Of a stretch of DNA of 32,024 bases, positions 15,828 through 23,382 are shown piece after piece. The notes under the pieces are model-generated. The model made no database searches, was not told the origin of the DNA, and saw only the letters and a list, made by a program, of their open reading frames with translations. The number at the start of each line of letters is the position of its first letter. Position 1 is the stretch's first letter. A program made the position numbers and the translations under genes. Source of the DNA: Komarekiella atlantica HA4396-MV6 (GTDB taxonomy: Bacteria > Cyanobacteriota > Cyanobacteriia > Cyanobacteriales > Nostocaceae); assembly GCA_019359395.1 (NCBI GenBank), contig JAHHHK010000053.1, positions 1 to 32,024 of the forward strand, in the 5' to 3' direction.

Positions 15828-15891
15828 GTTTGAGCGCCGGAGACCGGCGCTCAAACCTTTTCAAGAGAGAGGAAGAGTCACCTGCGGTGAC
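15828..15891. repeat. Two further triloop hairpins in the same linker
   Basis: GTTTGAGCGCCGG (15828-15840), loop AGA, CCGGCGCTCAAAC (15844-15856) is a 13-bp perfect stem. GTCACC-TGC-GGTGAC at 15877-15891 is a 6-bp stem. A wider inverted pair TTGAGGCGAC (15972-15981) / GTCGCCTCAA (16016-16025) lies downstream. Their clustering in one gene suggests insertion of small palindromic elements. Confidence 0.65.
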
Positions 15892-16090
15892 GGACTGCAC
15901 ATCGCTGACGCTTGTAGATGCTGCACCAAGTCAATCTGCTTCGTTGTTGGGAGAAAAGCAGGATTCGGGTGTTGAGGCGACAGTCCCTCATGAAGACACT
16001 TTTTCCGCCGTGCCCGTCGCCTCAATTGTTGAAAATCCCAGTCAGCTCCAAAACCAAGCTCAACCAAACCTATCTGTTTCGTTAACGGCT

Positions 16091-16096
16091 GATAAC
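16091..16096. other. Target-site duplication, left copy (GATAAC)
   Basis: GATAAC immediately precedes the element's TGTAG end, and the same six bases follow its ACA end at 20013-20018. In both places they encode Asp-Asn in the same frame of the split gene, which fixes the insertion point. Confidence 0.85.
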
Positions 16097-16339
16097 TGTA
16101 GCGAACTGCAAACATAAATCATCAAAACTGCAATCAAGGCAAATTTGAAACCACATTAATCTGCAACTAGAGGTAGTCTCAAAACCACAATAATTGCGGC
16201 CCAAACCACAATAATTGCAACGAAACTGCAAACAAGCATTCTGAAACCACAATAAATGCAACTAAGCGCTCAAGCTATATCCAGAAGCAGTTTGAGGGGA
16301 TTATTGTCTAAAACTGTCTAGATTAAACGAGGAATTAAA
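16097..16339 (+). repeat. Left terminal inverted repeat, 243 bp
   Basis: This sequence is repeated in inverted orientation, without a mismatch that I can find, at 19770-20012. Inside it are four copies of AAACCACAATAATTGCAAC or close variants (16148, 16182, 16203 and 16244) and three copies of a GAAACTGCAAACAA-type motif (about 16102, 16124 and 16222). These are the probable transposase binding sites. Confidence 0.85.
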
Positions 16340-16442
16340 TCGAACACATATATTCATTTTTTGTGGTTTAATTTAAACTAATACCGTCCAGAAAAATATT
16401 GATTGCGGTTGAAAGTGGAACCCCCCTGTTTCTCCTCTTCTT
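16340..16442. promoter_or_regulatory. Possible recombination (res) site and promoter region
   Basis: About 100 bases separate the left repeat from the serine recombinase. In resolvase-bearing transposons the resolution site lies next to the resolvase gene, so it is expected here. I see no unambiguous paired binding sites, only AT-rich sequence with a TTTAATTTAAA stretch. Confidence 0.3.
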
Positions 16443-17060
16443 ATGGTTATTTATGCTTACTTGCGAGTTTCAAGTGATCACCAAGACCTCAACAATCAAC
16501 GGCATGGCATCTTGGAGTATGCCAATGTACACGGGTTAAGCCCAATCCTCTTTGTAGAGGATACTGTTTCTGGGCGGGAGAAATGGCAGTCACGAGCAGT
16601 GGGCAAACTAATTACTGAAACCGCAACAGCATCTGATGTAATCATTTTCTCCGAAGTCAGCCGCATGGCACGTTCCACACTGCAAGTGCTAGAAATGTTG
16701 GAATGTTGTGTACGTCGCTCAATTAATGTCCATATTGCAAAGCAAGGTATGGTATTAGACGGTTCCATGCAGAGTCGGATTACAGCTACTGTCCTGGGGT
16801 TAGCAGCAGAAATTGAGCGAGAATTGATTGCCCTGAGAACAACTGAAGCACTAGCCAAGCGTAGGGTTGAAGGTAAACCACTAGGGCGACCAAAAGGAAG
16901 GCAATCAGCACGACTGAAACTGGATGCTAAAGAAGCGGAGATTCGTAACTATCTGTCCCTTGGCATCAGCAAACGCTCTATAGCCAAACTGGTGGATTGT
17001 TCTCCCTCCACACTTTACGACTGGTTAGAGAAGCGGCATCTACATCCACATCGCTCCTAA
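16443..17060 (+). CDS. Serine recombinase (resolvase/invertase family)
   Basis: This 205-residue protein has the resolvase catalytic domain: a YLRVSS start with nucleophile Ser10, EVSRMARS near residue 70, and an AEIERELIALRTTEAL segment leading to helix E. The C-terminus is an HTH (GISKRSIAKLVDCSPSTLYDWL) that binds the recombination site. It resembles the Mpi/Hin-like branch more than Tn3 resolvase in my reading. In the transposon it should resolve cointegrates formed by replicative transposition. The first gene of the element, it starts 103 bases inside the left repeat and is followed 16 bases later by the transposase. Confidence 0.9.
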   Translation: MVIYAYLRVSSDHQDLNNQRHGILEYANVHGLSPILFVEDTVSGREKWQSRAVGKLITETATASDVIIFSEVSRMARSTLQVLEMLECCVRRSINVHIAKQGMVLDGSMQSRITATVLGLAAEIERELIALRTTEALAKRRVEGKPLGRPKGRQSARLKLDAKEAEIRNYLSLGISKRSIAKLVDCSPSTLYDWLEKRHLHPHRS

Positions 17061-17076
17061 ATGATAGAGGTGGATT

Positions 17077-18726
17077 GTGCCAAGTAGAAGAATACCGCCA
17101 GAAACAATAGTAGATTTGCGTCGCCGCCTAGATCTACTGCCACCGCGCAGTAGTGAGCGTCGCGCTCTGATTGAGGAAATAGCACAGCTATACGGTGTCT
17201 CACTTGATACAGTATATCGGGCATTAAAGCAAGGAAAACAGTTGCGGTCATTGCACCGAGTGGATTGTGGCATACCGCGTGTCATGCCCAGAAACAGTTT
17301 AGAGCGTTACTGTGAAGTAATTGCGGCATTAAAGATACGTACATCCAACCGCAAAGGTCATCACTTATCCACATCTGAAGCGATTCGCTTGTTAGAAGAA
17401 CACGGAATTCAAACTGCCGATGGTCATGTTCAAGCTCCACCGGGGTTATTGAAACCAACCACCGTCAACCGTTACCTCAAACAATGGGGCTATGACCACA
17501 ATACCCTGAGACGACAACCAGCCGCCGTCCGTTTTCAAGCCGAAGAAAGTAACCAATGTTGGCACTTTGACCTCAGCCAATCCGACCTCAAACACGTTAA
17601 AGCCCCAATTTGGATGGAATCAGGACGGGGACATCCCTTACTGATGCTCTATAGTGTCGTAGATGACCGAAGTGGTGTTACTTACCAGGAATATCATGGG
17701 GTCTATGGTGAAGACGTAGAAGCAGCATTACGATTTATGTTTGCTGCCATGTCGCCCAAACCCCAGTCCGACTTTTCATTTCAAGGCATTCCCCAAATGC
17801 TGTATATGGATAACGGGCCTATTGCCAAAAGCTTGGTATTTCAAAAAATTATGGGTTATTTGGGAGTAGAGATACGTACCCACTTGCCACAAGGAAAAGA
17901 CGGACGACGAGTGACTGCTAGGTCTAAAGGTAAAGTCGAGCGTCCGTTTCGCAGTGTCAAGGAAATGCACGAAACACTCTATCACTTGTATGAACCAGAA
18001 ACCGAAGCCGAAGCAAACTCTTGGTTAATGCGGTTTTTGCTCCATTACAACCGTCAATCCCATCGCAGTGAACCTCATTCCCGCATGGAAGATTGGGTGG
18101 CCAACTTACCCAAGGCGGGAGTTCGCCAAATGTGTACCTGGGAGCGTTTTTGTACTTTTGCACGCGAACCAGAACGTCGAAAGGTAGGCATTGATGCCCG
18201 GATTACTGTAGAAGGGGTGAGCTATGAAGTAGATCCTGATTTGGCTGGTGAAACTGTCATCCTCTGGTGGGGTTTGTTCGATAACGAACTGTATGTGGAA
18301 GCAGGCGAACGACGCTATGGCCCTTATACCCCCGTAGGCGCACCCATTCCCCTACATCGCTACCGCAGCTTCAAGAAAACCCGAACACAACAGCGTGCAG
18401 ATAAAATCGAGTCGTTAGCTAAAGAATTAGTATTACCTGCTAGCGCCATTGGTCAAGTAGACTTACTGAGTAGTCCCAGTGGTCAGATGGAATTAAGAGT
18501 TCAGTCGTTCGTAGATCCAGACCCGTTCCAGGAACTGACCTTCCCTACCGTCATTGCAGCCAAATTGGCGATCGCCGATTATTTGGGACAGCCCCTAGCC
18601 AAGCTAACACCACTTCAGATGGCTGATGTAGATGCAATTTTGGGCAATACACTCAATAAGCAAGCAGTGATGTCGCAGATTCGAGATTATTTTCATCCCA
18701 AAGGGGGGAGGCTCCATGCAGAGTGA
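17077..18726 (+). CDS. tniA: TniA-like DDE transposase
   Basis: This 549-residue protein starts with a GTG preceded by AGAGGTGG. An N-terminal HTH (VSLDTVYRALKQG, residues 41-53) and a second HTH-like region (about 95-140) precede the DDE core: D165 (HFDLSQSD), D245 (YMDNGP) and E288 (KGKVERPFRSVKEMHE). The C-terminal beta-barrel region (about 365-440) matches the Mu-type transposase C-terminal domain. It catalyses strand transfer with the TniB-like ATPase. Its 3' end overlaps the next gene by 11 bases. The gene symbol denotes family resemblance, not proven orthology. Confidence 0.9.
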   Translation: MPSRRIPPETIVDLRRRLDLLPPRSSERRALIEEIAQLYGVSLDTVYRALKQGKQLRSLHRVDCGIPRVMPRNSLERYCEVIAALKIRTSNRKGHHLSTSEAIRLLEEHGIQTADGHVQAPPGLLKPTTVNRYLKQWGYDHNTLRRQPAAVRFQAEESNQCWHFDLSQSDLKHVKAPIWMESGRGHPLLMLYSVVDDRSGVTYQEYHGVYGEDVEAALRFMFAAMSPKPQSDFSFQGIPQMLYMDNGPIAKSLVFQKIMGYLGVEIRTHLPQGKDGRRVTARSKGKVERPFRSVKEMHETLYHLYEPETEAEANSWLMRFLLHYNRQSHRSEPHSRMEDWVANLPKAGVRQMCTWERFCTFAREPERRKVGIDARITVEGVSYEVDPDLAGETVILWWGLFDNELYVEAGERRYGPYTPVGAPIPLHRYRSFKKTRTQQRADKIESLAKELVLPASAIGQVDLLSSPSGQMELRVQSFVDPDPFQELTFPTVIAAKLAIADYLGQPLAKLTPLQMADVDAILGNTLNKQAVMSQIRDYFHPKGGRLHAE

Positions 18727-19687
18727 GGTCATGAGCTTCTATAATCTCAAGCGCACCTTTGACTATGTAGGCTACTTTGAAACTGAGTATCAAACGCAAC
18801 TATTCAAAGAACTCAAAATCCTGATTCGTTCTGGTCGGCTGATTGCGATATCAGGGATTGTTGGTTGTGGGAAAACGACCGCCTTGCAAAGATTGCAATC
18901 AGAATTAGTCACAGAAAAAGAAATCATCATTTCTCGCAGTTTTGTGGTTGATAGAGAGAAAGTCAACTTGAACACGTTAATGACTGCTCTGTTTTGTGAC
19001 TTGACTACGGACAAGGATAATAAATTGCCGAATCAACCTGAGCAACGGGAACGTAAGTTAGCTTCTTTAATACACAAAAGCCGTAAACCTGTAGCATTAT
19101 TCGTGGATGAAGCTCATGATTTAAGTACCAAGACACTGGTTGGGCTGAAAAAGTTAATTGAAATGGCACGGTTCAACAACGGTACTCTATCTGTGGTTCT
19201 CGCAGGACACCCCAAACTTAAAAATGATTTGCGCCATCCCCGCACCGAAGAGATTGGTGCGCGGACGGATGTGTTTAGCTTAGAGGGTATTAAAGGACAG
19301 CAAAAGCAATATATTCAGTGGTTACTGAACCAGTGTCTTGAAGAGCCACACATCAGTGAAGACCTAATTGAAGATGAGGCCCTAGAAATGTTGGCGACTA
19401 AACTGGTAACACCATTACAAATTGAACATTACCTGGGGCTGGCGTTTGAAGAAGCTTATAAAATTGGGCAAAAACCAGTGACAGCAGGAATTATTGAAGC
19501 GGTGTTGACGGCTGGCATTAATGATTTGGAACCTCGCCTAATTCGGCAAGGTTACAACACCAAAATTTTAGCCAATTTGTTGAATATACGGACTGCTGAG
19601 GTTCGTTCTTTTCTCCAAGGTCAGTTACCTACCAGCCGTACTCAAGATTTGCGAGAGCAACTGCTTAAGGTTGGGATTCCTTTGTGA
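18716..19687 (+). CDS. tniB: TniB-like AAA+ ATPase
   Basis: This 323-residue protein has Walker A GIVGCGKTT (residues 47-55) and Walker B ALFVDEAH (127-134), followed by sensor-like VVLAGHPKL. It belongs to the ExeA/TnsC/TniB group that selects targets and activates the DDE transposase. GGGGAGG precedes the ATG, and the 11-base overlap with the transposase indicates coupled translation. The C-terminus (about 270-320) is helical and probably contacts the transposase. No TniQ/TnsD-type target selector is present, so target choice is presumably set by this protein alone. Confidence 0.88.
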   Translation: MQSEVMSFYNLKRTFDYVGYFETEYQTQLFKELKILIRSGRLIAISGIVGCGKTTALQRLQSELVTEKEIIISRSFVVDREKVNLNTLMTALFCDLTTDKDNKLPNQPEQRERKLASLIHKSRKPVALFVDEAHDLSTKTLVGLKKLIEMARFNNGTLSVVLAGHPKLKNDLRHPRTEEIGARTDVFSLEGIKGQQKQYIQWLLNQCLEEPHISEDLIEDEALEMLATKLVTPLQIEHYLGLAFEEAYKIGQKPVTAGIIEAVLTAGINDLEPRLIRQGYNTKILANLLNIRTAEVRSFLQGQLPTSRTQDLREQLLKVGIPL

Positions 19688-19769
19688 TTGTCAAATCATA
19701 CCTGATTATCAATTTTACTGAACGAGAAACGTCCAATTTATATCTAATAATTTGTACACACCTGTCTGC

Positions 19770-20012
19770 TTTAATTCCTCGTTTAATCTAGACAGTTTTA
19801 GACAATAATCCCCTCAAACTGCTTCTGGATATAGCTTGAGCGCTTAGTTGCATTTATTGTGGTTTCAGAATGCTTGTTTGCAGTTTCGTTGCAATTATTG
19901 TGGTTTGGGCCGCAATTATTGTGGTTTTGAGACTACCTCTAGTTGCAGATTAATGTGGTTTCAAATTTGCCTTGATTGCAGTTTTGATGATTTATGTTTG
20001 CAGTTCGCTACA
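19770..20012 (-). repeat. Right terminal inverted repeat, 243 bp
   Basis: This is the complement of 16097-16339. An open frame crossing it into the flanking gene is a chimera, not a real gene. Confidence 0.85.
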
Positions 20013-20315
20013 GATAACTTGTCTTCTGCTCAGGAACCAAAAAACCATCATGAAGGTGAAAGTTGGGCGTTGGCTGACTCAAATCCTGAAAAATGGTCGC
20101 ATGAGGCTGTCGTTGCTCGGTCTAAGGCACGACCAGGGCGGATGCAGAAACTGAAGATGGCAGAGAGATTGGGCGAAAATCCAGGGGATGAGTTTTTGAT
20201 GGAATGTTGGGCTGATGATCCAGCCTTGCGGATTGTGATCAAGGGGTTGCTAAGTAAGTTTCCACAGTGGGGTATCGCTTGTGTAGATGGGGTGTTGGTG
20301 AAAGCGAACGAGTAG
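20013..20315 (+). pseudogene. 3' part of the gene split by the transposon
   Basis: It starts with the duplicated GATAAC (Asp-Asn) and continues in the frame of the 15221 gene for a further 98 codons beyond the duplication. The segment is rich in Glu/Lys/Ala with ARSKARPGRMQKLKMAERLG, DEFLMECWADDP and a C-terminal FPQWGIACVDG. It looks like a compact helical domain. The mobile-element end upstream supplies no start codon in a suitable position, so it is probably not expressed as a functional protein. Confidence 0.8.
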
Positions 20316-20358
20316 CGATTGCTATTTCAACTACTGACATATTGTAGTACTTCCATTC

Positions 20359-20586
20359 TCAACGCCACGCTGTGTCTACCGTTATTTCTTTGCCGTTGGT
20401 GAATTTGATGAACTCTGTACCCTCGTCATCAGACACATCTGCAATAAAGCTGTAAAGTTCTTGAGGGGTGACGGTATCCACTTGAATATTAAGGGGAAAG
20501 CTATCACAGCAAAAGAGAGTTTGAGAATCGTGCTGCTTGCAATGCCCAAAATTTATTTTGTCGATCTTGGAATATTTGCGATTCAT
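20359..20586 (-). CDS. Small hypothetical protein
   Basis: This 75-residue protein has a Cys/His-containing N-terminus (GHCKQHDSQTLFCC) and a folded-looking C-terminus (LYSFIADVSDDEGTEFIKF). Its first codons overlap the conserved promoter-like element (20555-20610) that lies in front of the oppositely directed peptide gene, so its 5' end may be newly acquired. No family is recognised. The stop lies 43 bases from the split gene. Confidence 0.45.
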   Translation of the reverse strand: MNRKYSKIDKINFGHCKQHDSQTLFCCDSFPLNIQVDTVTPQELYSFIADVSDDEGTEFIKFTNGKEITVDTAWR

Positions 20587-20612
20587 TCTTCGTTATAAGA
20601 AATAGCAGATTG
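20555..20612 (+). promoter_or_regulatory. Conserved element copy 1 (GGAATA-N18-TTATAA)
   Basis: GGAATA at 20569-20574 and TTATAA at 20593-20598, 18 bases apart, followed by GAAATAGCAGATTG. It lies 65 bases ahead of the His-rich peptide gene. It is one of six full copies in the window. Confidence 0.6.
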
Positions 20613-20663
20613 AAACAGCATCTGGAACACAAAGCAACTTACATATAAGTAAGGTAATTAATT

Positions 20664-20870
20664 ATGTCAGCGCAAACAGTTGAATCTGAATTACTTGTGG
20701 ATTTATCTATAGAGCAGATGGAGCTTCTATCTGGGGGTAAGCAAAAGGATCATGATGATCATGATGATCATCATGATCATTGTCCTCTTAAATGGAATAA
20801 ATGGCATAAAAAGGGGAAACATAAGAAACATTGCCACTATATCCTTGATCCAAATGCGTCGCACACGTAG
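20664..20870 (+). CDS. GG-leader peptide with His/Asp-rich core
   Basis: This 68-residue protein has a leader ending LSIEQMELLSGG (residues 14-25) and a core of 43 residues. The core opens with a DHDDHDDHHDH run, has Cys40 and Cys57 and a KWNKWHKKGKHKKH segment, and contains ten His. Double-glycine leaders are cut by the peptidase domain of dedicated ABC exporters (PCAT). The His/Asp repeat would bind Zn, Cu or Ni, so a metal-loaded bacteriocin or metallophore-like peptide is plausible. AAGG lies 10 bases before the ATG and conserved element copy 1 is upstream. Confidence 0.75.
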   Translation: MSAQTVESELLVDLSIEQMELLSGGKQKDHDDHDDHHDHCPLKWNKWHKKGKHKKHCHYILDPNASHT

Positions 20871-21004
20871 GTTAAGCTATAGTCGAGCTAAAAATTCGCT
20901 AGCTTTAGTGTAAAAAAAGATTATTTTTTAAGTATTAATACTTAAACTGAATCCTTCTACTTACCTAAAACCTAGCCATATTAAAGATTTTCGCTTTTTT
21001 TAGT

Positions 21005-21021
21005 GCCATTAAGATAATGGC
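21005..21021. other. Hairpin beside the IS
   Basis: GCCATT-AAGAT-AATGGC, a 6-bp perfect stem just outside the left inverted repeat of the IS. Confidence 0.4.
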
Positions 21022-21136
21022 AGAAGGTTCTTTTCAGAAGGGGATTCAAACTAGGGTGTTGACTTTGGGTGTTTTGAGGTGATATTTCTTCATACAGAAT
21101 AGATGTCTCAAAATATCCCATGTAAATTGGTGGTTA

Positions 21137-21382
21137 ATGAAAGAATTAAAAAGTTCGTCCAGCCGATTGATTCGTCTGTTTAAACAAAGTCGAGAGAATT
21201 GGAAAGAAACAGCGCTTGAAAGACAAAAAAAGCTGAGAGCGCTGGAAATAAAGATTAGAGATTTATCGCTTTCACGGGAGAATTGGAAAAAGCGTGCTAT
21301 GAAAGCTGAAAAAGAATTACGTATACTTCGTGCCAACTCAGTTGATGCACAAAAAAAGGGGGAGAAGTTTCAGAACAAATAG
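21137..21382 (+). CDS. IS ORF A (coiled-coil N-terminus of transposase)
   Basis: This 81-residue, highly charged protein is almost entirely coiled coil, with two copies of SRENWK followed by helix. It ends at a TAG 24 bases after a slippery heptamer. Read alone it is a small DNA- or transposase-binding helical protein. With the -1 shift it becomes the N-terminus of the full transposase. Confidence 0.75.
   Translation: MKELKSSSSRLIRLFKQSRENWKETALERQKKLRALEIKIRDLSLSRENWKKRAMKAEKELRILRANSVDAQKKGEKFQNK
21352..21358 (+). promoter_or_regulatory. Programmed -1 frameshift site A_AAA_AAG
   Basis: In ORF A's frame the sequence reads CAA AAA AAG GGG. Slipping back one base puts ribosomes in the frame of the downstream transposase (AAA AAA GGG GGA GAA). 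The A AAA AAG heptamer is the classic bacterial IS slippery site, and the downstream frame is open from here without an earlier start. Confidence 0.75.
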
Positions 21383-22683
21383 AAGCTGTCACAGCTACTG
21401 GGCATCATTACAGCCTGAGAACAATACAAAAAACAGTAGAACAAGCAATTGATTCTGGAAGTAGTTTACGAGGAATTGAAAAAAACCTGAAGTGGGAAGT
21501 ATCGGACTCAGAAGATAAGAGTCCGAGTTTCAGCAGTGTGAGAAATTGGTTAGGAAGGATTGGGTTATATGAGCTTCAAAGAGTAAAAGAATATCGAACT
21601 GATTGGATTTTTATTATTGACCTAACAGTAGAATTAGGAAAGCAAAAATGCTTGGTGATTTTAGGAGTTGCTCAAGAATATCTGGAATCAGTCGTTTTTA
21701 GTTCAAAACGAGGGCTAAAACACCATGATGTCCAACTCTTAGCACTTGAAATTATGGACTCAACAAGAGGGGAACTAATTGAACAAAAGCTCTGTGAACT
21801 GACTGATATACTTGGTTGCCCAATACAAATAATAGCAGATCATGGTAGTGACCTCGAAAGAGGAATTAAACTTTACTCTTCAAAATATCCTTCTGTTATT
21901 TATACCTATGATGTAAGTCATGCAATGGCTTTATTACTTAAACATGAGTTAGCCACCTCGGAAAAATATCAATCTTTTATCCAAAAATGTAACCAGTGTC
22001 GACATCAACTACAACAAACAGAACTATCATTTCTCTCTCCTCCATCTCAACGTTCTGGATGTCGTTATTTTAATGTTGAAAAGTTAATTGATTGGGCGCA
22101 GAAGCTTTTGAATTGCCCAATCGATACTTTACTTAAGTTAGTACTAAATAGTGAAATAGAAATCCTCAATCAAAAATTAATTATGAAGTTTGGTTGGTTA
22201 AGAGATTATCTGGAAGTTATTTGCTTATGGGGTCAAATGGTTCTGATGACTAGGACTTTGGAGAAGCAACTTAAAATCAACGGAATTAACCAACAATCGA
22301 GAATTGAGTTTGAGAAGAACCAATTCTCAACGTCAACTAATTTTATTTCGGTTTTTCAAGACAATATTCTGGAATATATTACAACCGAAAGTTCTCTAAT
22401 TCCCACAGGAAAAGCTTTTTTGGCGACTTCTGATGTTATTGAATCTATTTTTGGTAAATACAAACATTTTTCCTCTAGATGTCCTCTCAAACAGATCGGC
22501 CAGATGGTTCTGAATATTTCTTTGTGTACGATGAATCTGGCAGCTTCTGTGGTTAAGGAGGCATTAGAAAATGTTCGCTATCTTGACCTTCAGTCTTGGT
22601 CATCTCAAGTTTTTGGTCAGTCCATGCTCTCAAAAAGAAAAACTGTATTTTCGACCTTCAATGAAGACACAGATATTGCATGA
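21358..22683 (+). CDS. IS ORF B, DDE transposase (fused to ORF A by -1 frameshift)
   Basis: From the slip site the frame is open to 22683. A GTG at 21538 would give a 381-residue product, but the real product is probably an ORF A-B fusion of roughly 515 residues. Numbered from 21538, candidate catalytic residues are D28 (IFIIDLTVEL), D101 (IIADHGSDLE) and E302 (SDVIESIFGKYK), the last in a helix as expected. The long stretch between D101 and E302 would be an insertion domain. It moves the 1.7-kb IS. Confidence 0.75.
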   Translation, partial: GGEVSEQIEAVTATGHHYSLRTIQKTVEQAIDSGSSLRGIEKNLKWEVSDSEDKSPSFSSVRNWLGRIGLYELQRVKEYRTDWIFIIDLTVELGKQKCLVILGVAQEYLESVVFSSKRGLKHHDVQLLALEIMDSTRGELIEQKLCELTDILGCPIQIIADHGSDLERGIKLYSSKYPSVIYTYDVSHAMALLLKHELATSEKYQSFIQKCNQCRHQLQQTELSFLSPPSQRSGCRYFNVEKLIDWAQKLLNCPIDTLLKLVLNSEIEILNQKLIMKFGWLRDYLEVICLWGQMVLMTRTLEKQLKINGINQQSRIEFEKNQFSTSTNFISVFQDNILEYITTESSLIPTGKAFLATSDVIESIFGKYKHFSSRCPLKQIGQMVLNISLCTMNLAASVVKEALENVRYLDLQSWSSQVFGQSMLSKRKTVFSTFNEDTDIA

Positions 22684-22743
22684 AGTTTTCTCGGCAATTT
22701 CCCTACAAAGTTAACACCCTAGATTCAAACCCCTCCTGAAAAG

Positions 22744-23380
22744 AAAGCACTAAATTCAGTAAATCGCAAAGTTTTCCCAAGGAGCGATCACTAACTTTGA
22801 CCTGCGTAAACTTAAGTAACAAAAGCTACTACTGATATAATTAAAATTTATATAAAATAGAAAGCGGTAAAAAAATAAAGAATGTAAGCCATGCCAAAGA
22901 ATTACCATTGACTTCATCAAAACAATTAGCCCTCACTGATTCAGAAACCCTTGATGAGGTTCTGAATTGCTTGACTGAAAATATTTCTATTACAACTCAG
23001 GGCAGGGCGAACGCACGGGATTTCTGAAACCCTTGCTGTATAAGGATATTGACGAAAAAATCGGCTAAATCAAAAACCGCCGAAACCCTTGTTACTAAAG
23101 GATTCTTATACTTTAGATGCGTTTGTCCTGATTGAAAGTATCAGTAGAAGCTTACCAGACTTACTTTGAAGGTATAAAATTTACGAATGCGATATTAGAT
23201 GAAGCATTGCACCAAGAAGAAGAATAAATCAGATATCACGTAACTCTCTATTATTTACAGTGTAATGCAGGCTTGTAGCTACCTTGAATACTTAAGCTTG
23301 GTCAAACAAATACTGGTATTTAAAGTTGCTTTGTTACGGACAAATATAAATATATAACAATTTTATTTTAATGCTCTAAA
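22744..23380. other. Gene-free gap with decayed coding fragments
   Basis: No intact gene. Besides the remnant at 22908-23027, a frame ending near 23226 reads VSVEAYQTYFEGIKFTNAI and then DEALHQEEE-stop, which looks like the C-terminus of another decayed gene. AT-rich sequence fills the rest. I infer an IS graveyard. Confidence 0.4.
22908..23027 (+). pseudogene. Remnant of a transposase N-terminus
   Basis: A 39-codon frame reads LTSSKQLALTDSETLDEVL and then NCLTENISITTQGRAN. This recalled the start of an IS4-like DDE transposase (LxLTExETLDEVLxxLPENIPxxxQG). No ATG begins it, and the downstream frames contain many stops. The assignment is tentative. Confidence 0.35.
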
Positions 23381-23382
23381 AC

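Larger units (their letters stand above)
15221..16096 (+). pseudogene. 5' part of a winged-helix-like gene split by a transposon
   Basis: The first 292 codons up to GATAAC (16091-16096) are original. The frame then runs 7 codons into the transposon end (CSELQT-stop). The N-terminus (residues 15-110) looks like a winged helix: a Trp/Phe-rich start, NLSDSAFRLARRVLEAAGLFVF as the recognition helices, and a strand pair before WEVKNLHG. The remainder (110-292) is a Ser/Glu/Ala-rich linker with several perfect hairpins in the DNA. The rest of the gene is at 20013-20315. The intact protein would be about 390 residues; a plasmid replication or partition role is likely but unproven. Confidence 0.8.
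16097..20012. mobile_element. Tn552/Tn5053-type transposon with 243-bp terminal repeats
   Basis: The 3,916-bp element starts TGTAGCGAACTG and ends CAGTTCGCTACA, the TGT...ACA form typical of the Mu/Tn7/Tn5053 superfamily. Both ends are perfect 243-bp inverted repeats as far as I can align by eye. It carries a serine recombinase, a TniA-like DDE transposase and a TniB-like AAA ATPase, and no TniQ, a composition closest to Tn552. It duplicated GATAAC and split a gene whose halves still join in frame. Perfect repeats and intact genes imply a recent insertion. Confidence 0.88.
21030..22743. mobile_element. Insertion sequence with frameshifted transposase
   Basis: Inverted ends begin CTTTTCAGAAGGGG (21030-21067) and finish CCCCTCCTGAAAAG (22706-22743), about 38 bp with about six differences. 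Between them are a short coiled-coil frame and a 381-codon DDE transposase frame joined by a -1 frameshift. The 1.7-kb element looks complete. The IS family is uncertain; I recognise it as a cyanobacterial type with a coiled-coil N-terminus, not IS3, IS4, IS5 or IS630. No target duplication is obvious. Confidence 0.75.

Noticed and set aside
16097-20012. CRISPR-associated transposon (CAST)
   Set aside because: There is no Cas12k or Cascade gene, no TniQ and no CRISPR array in the element or nearby; the gene content fits a plain TniA/TniB transposon.
19848-20315. A 155-codon open frame crossing the right transposon end
   Set aside because: Its first 55 codons are terminal-repeat sequence and the rest is the 3' half of the split gene, so it is a chimera created by the insertion.
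20341-20366. Possible IS1-end remnant (TACTTCCATTCTCAACGCC)
   Set aside because: It resembles the right IS1 end at 24702-24726, but short CAACGCC-type repeats are common in these genomes and no partner end is seen.
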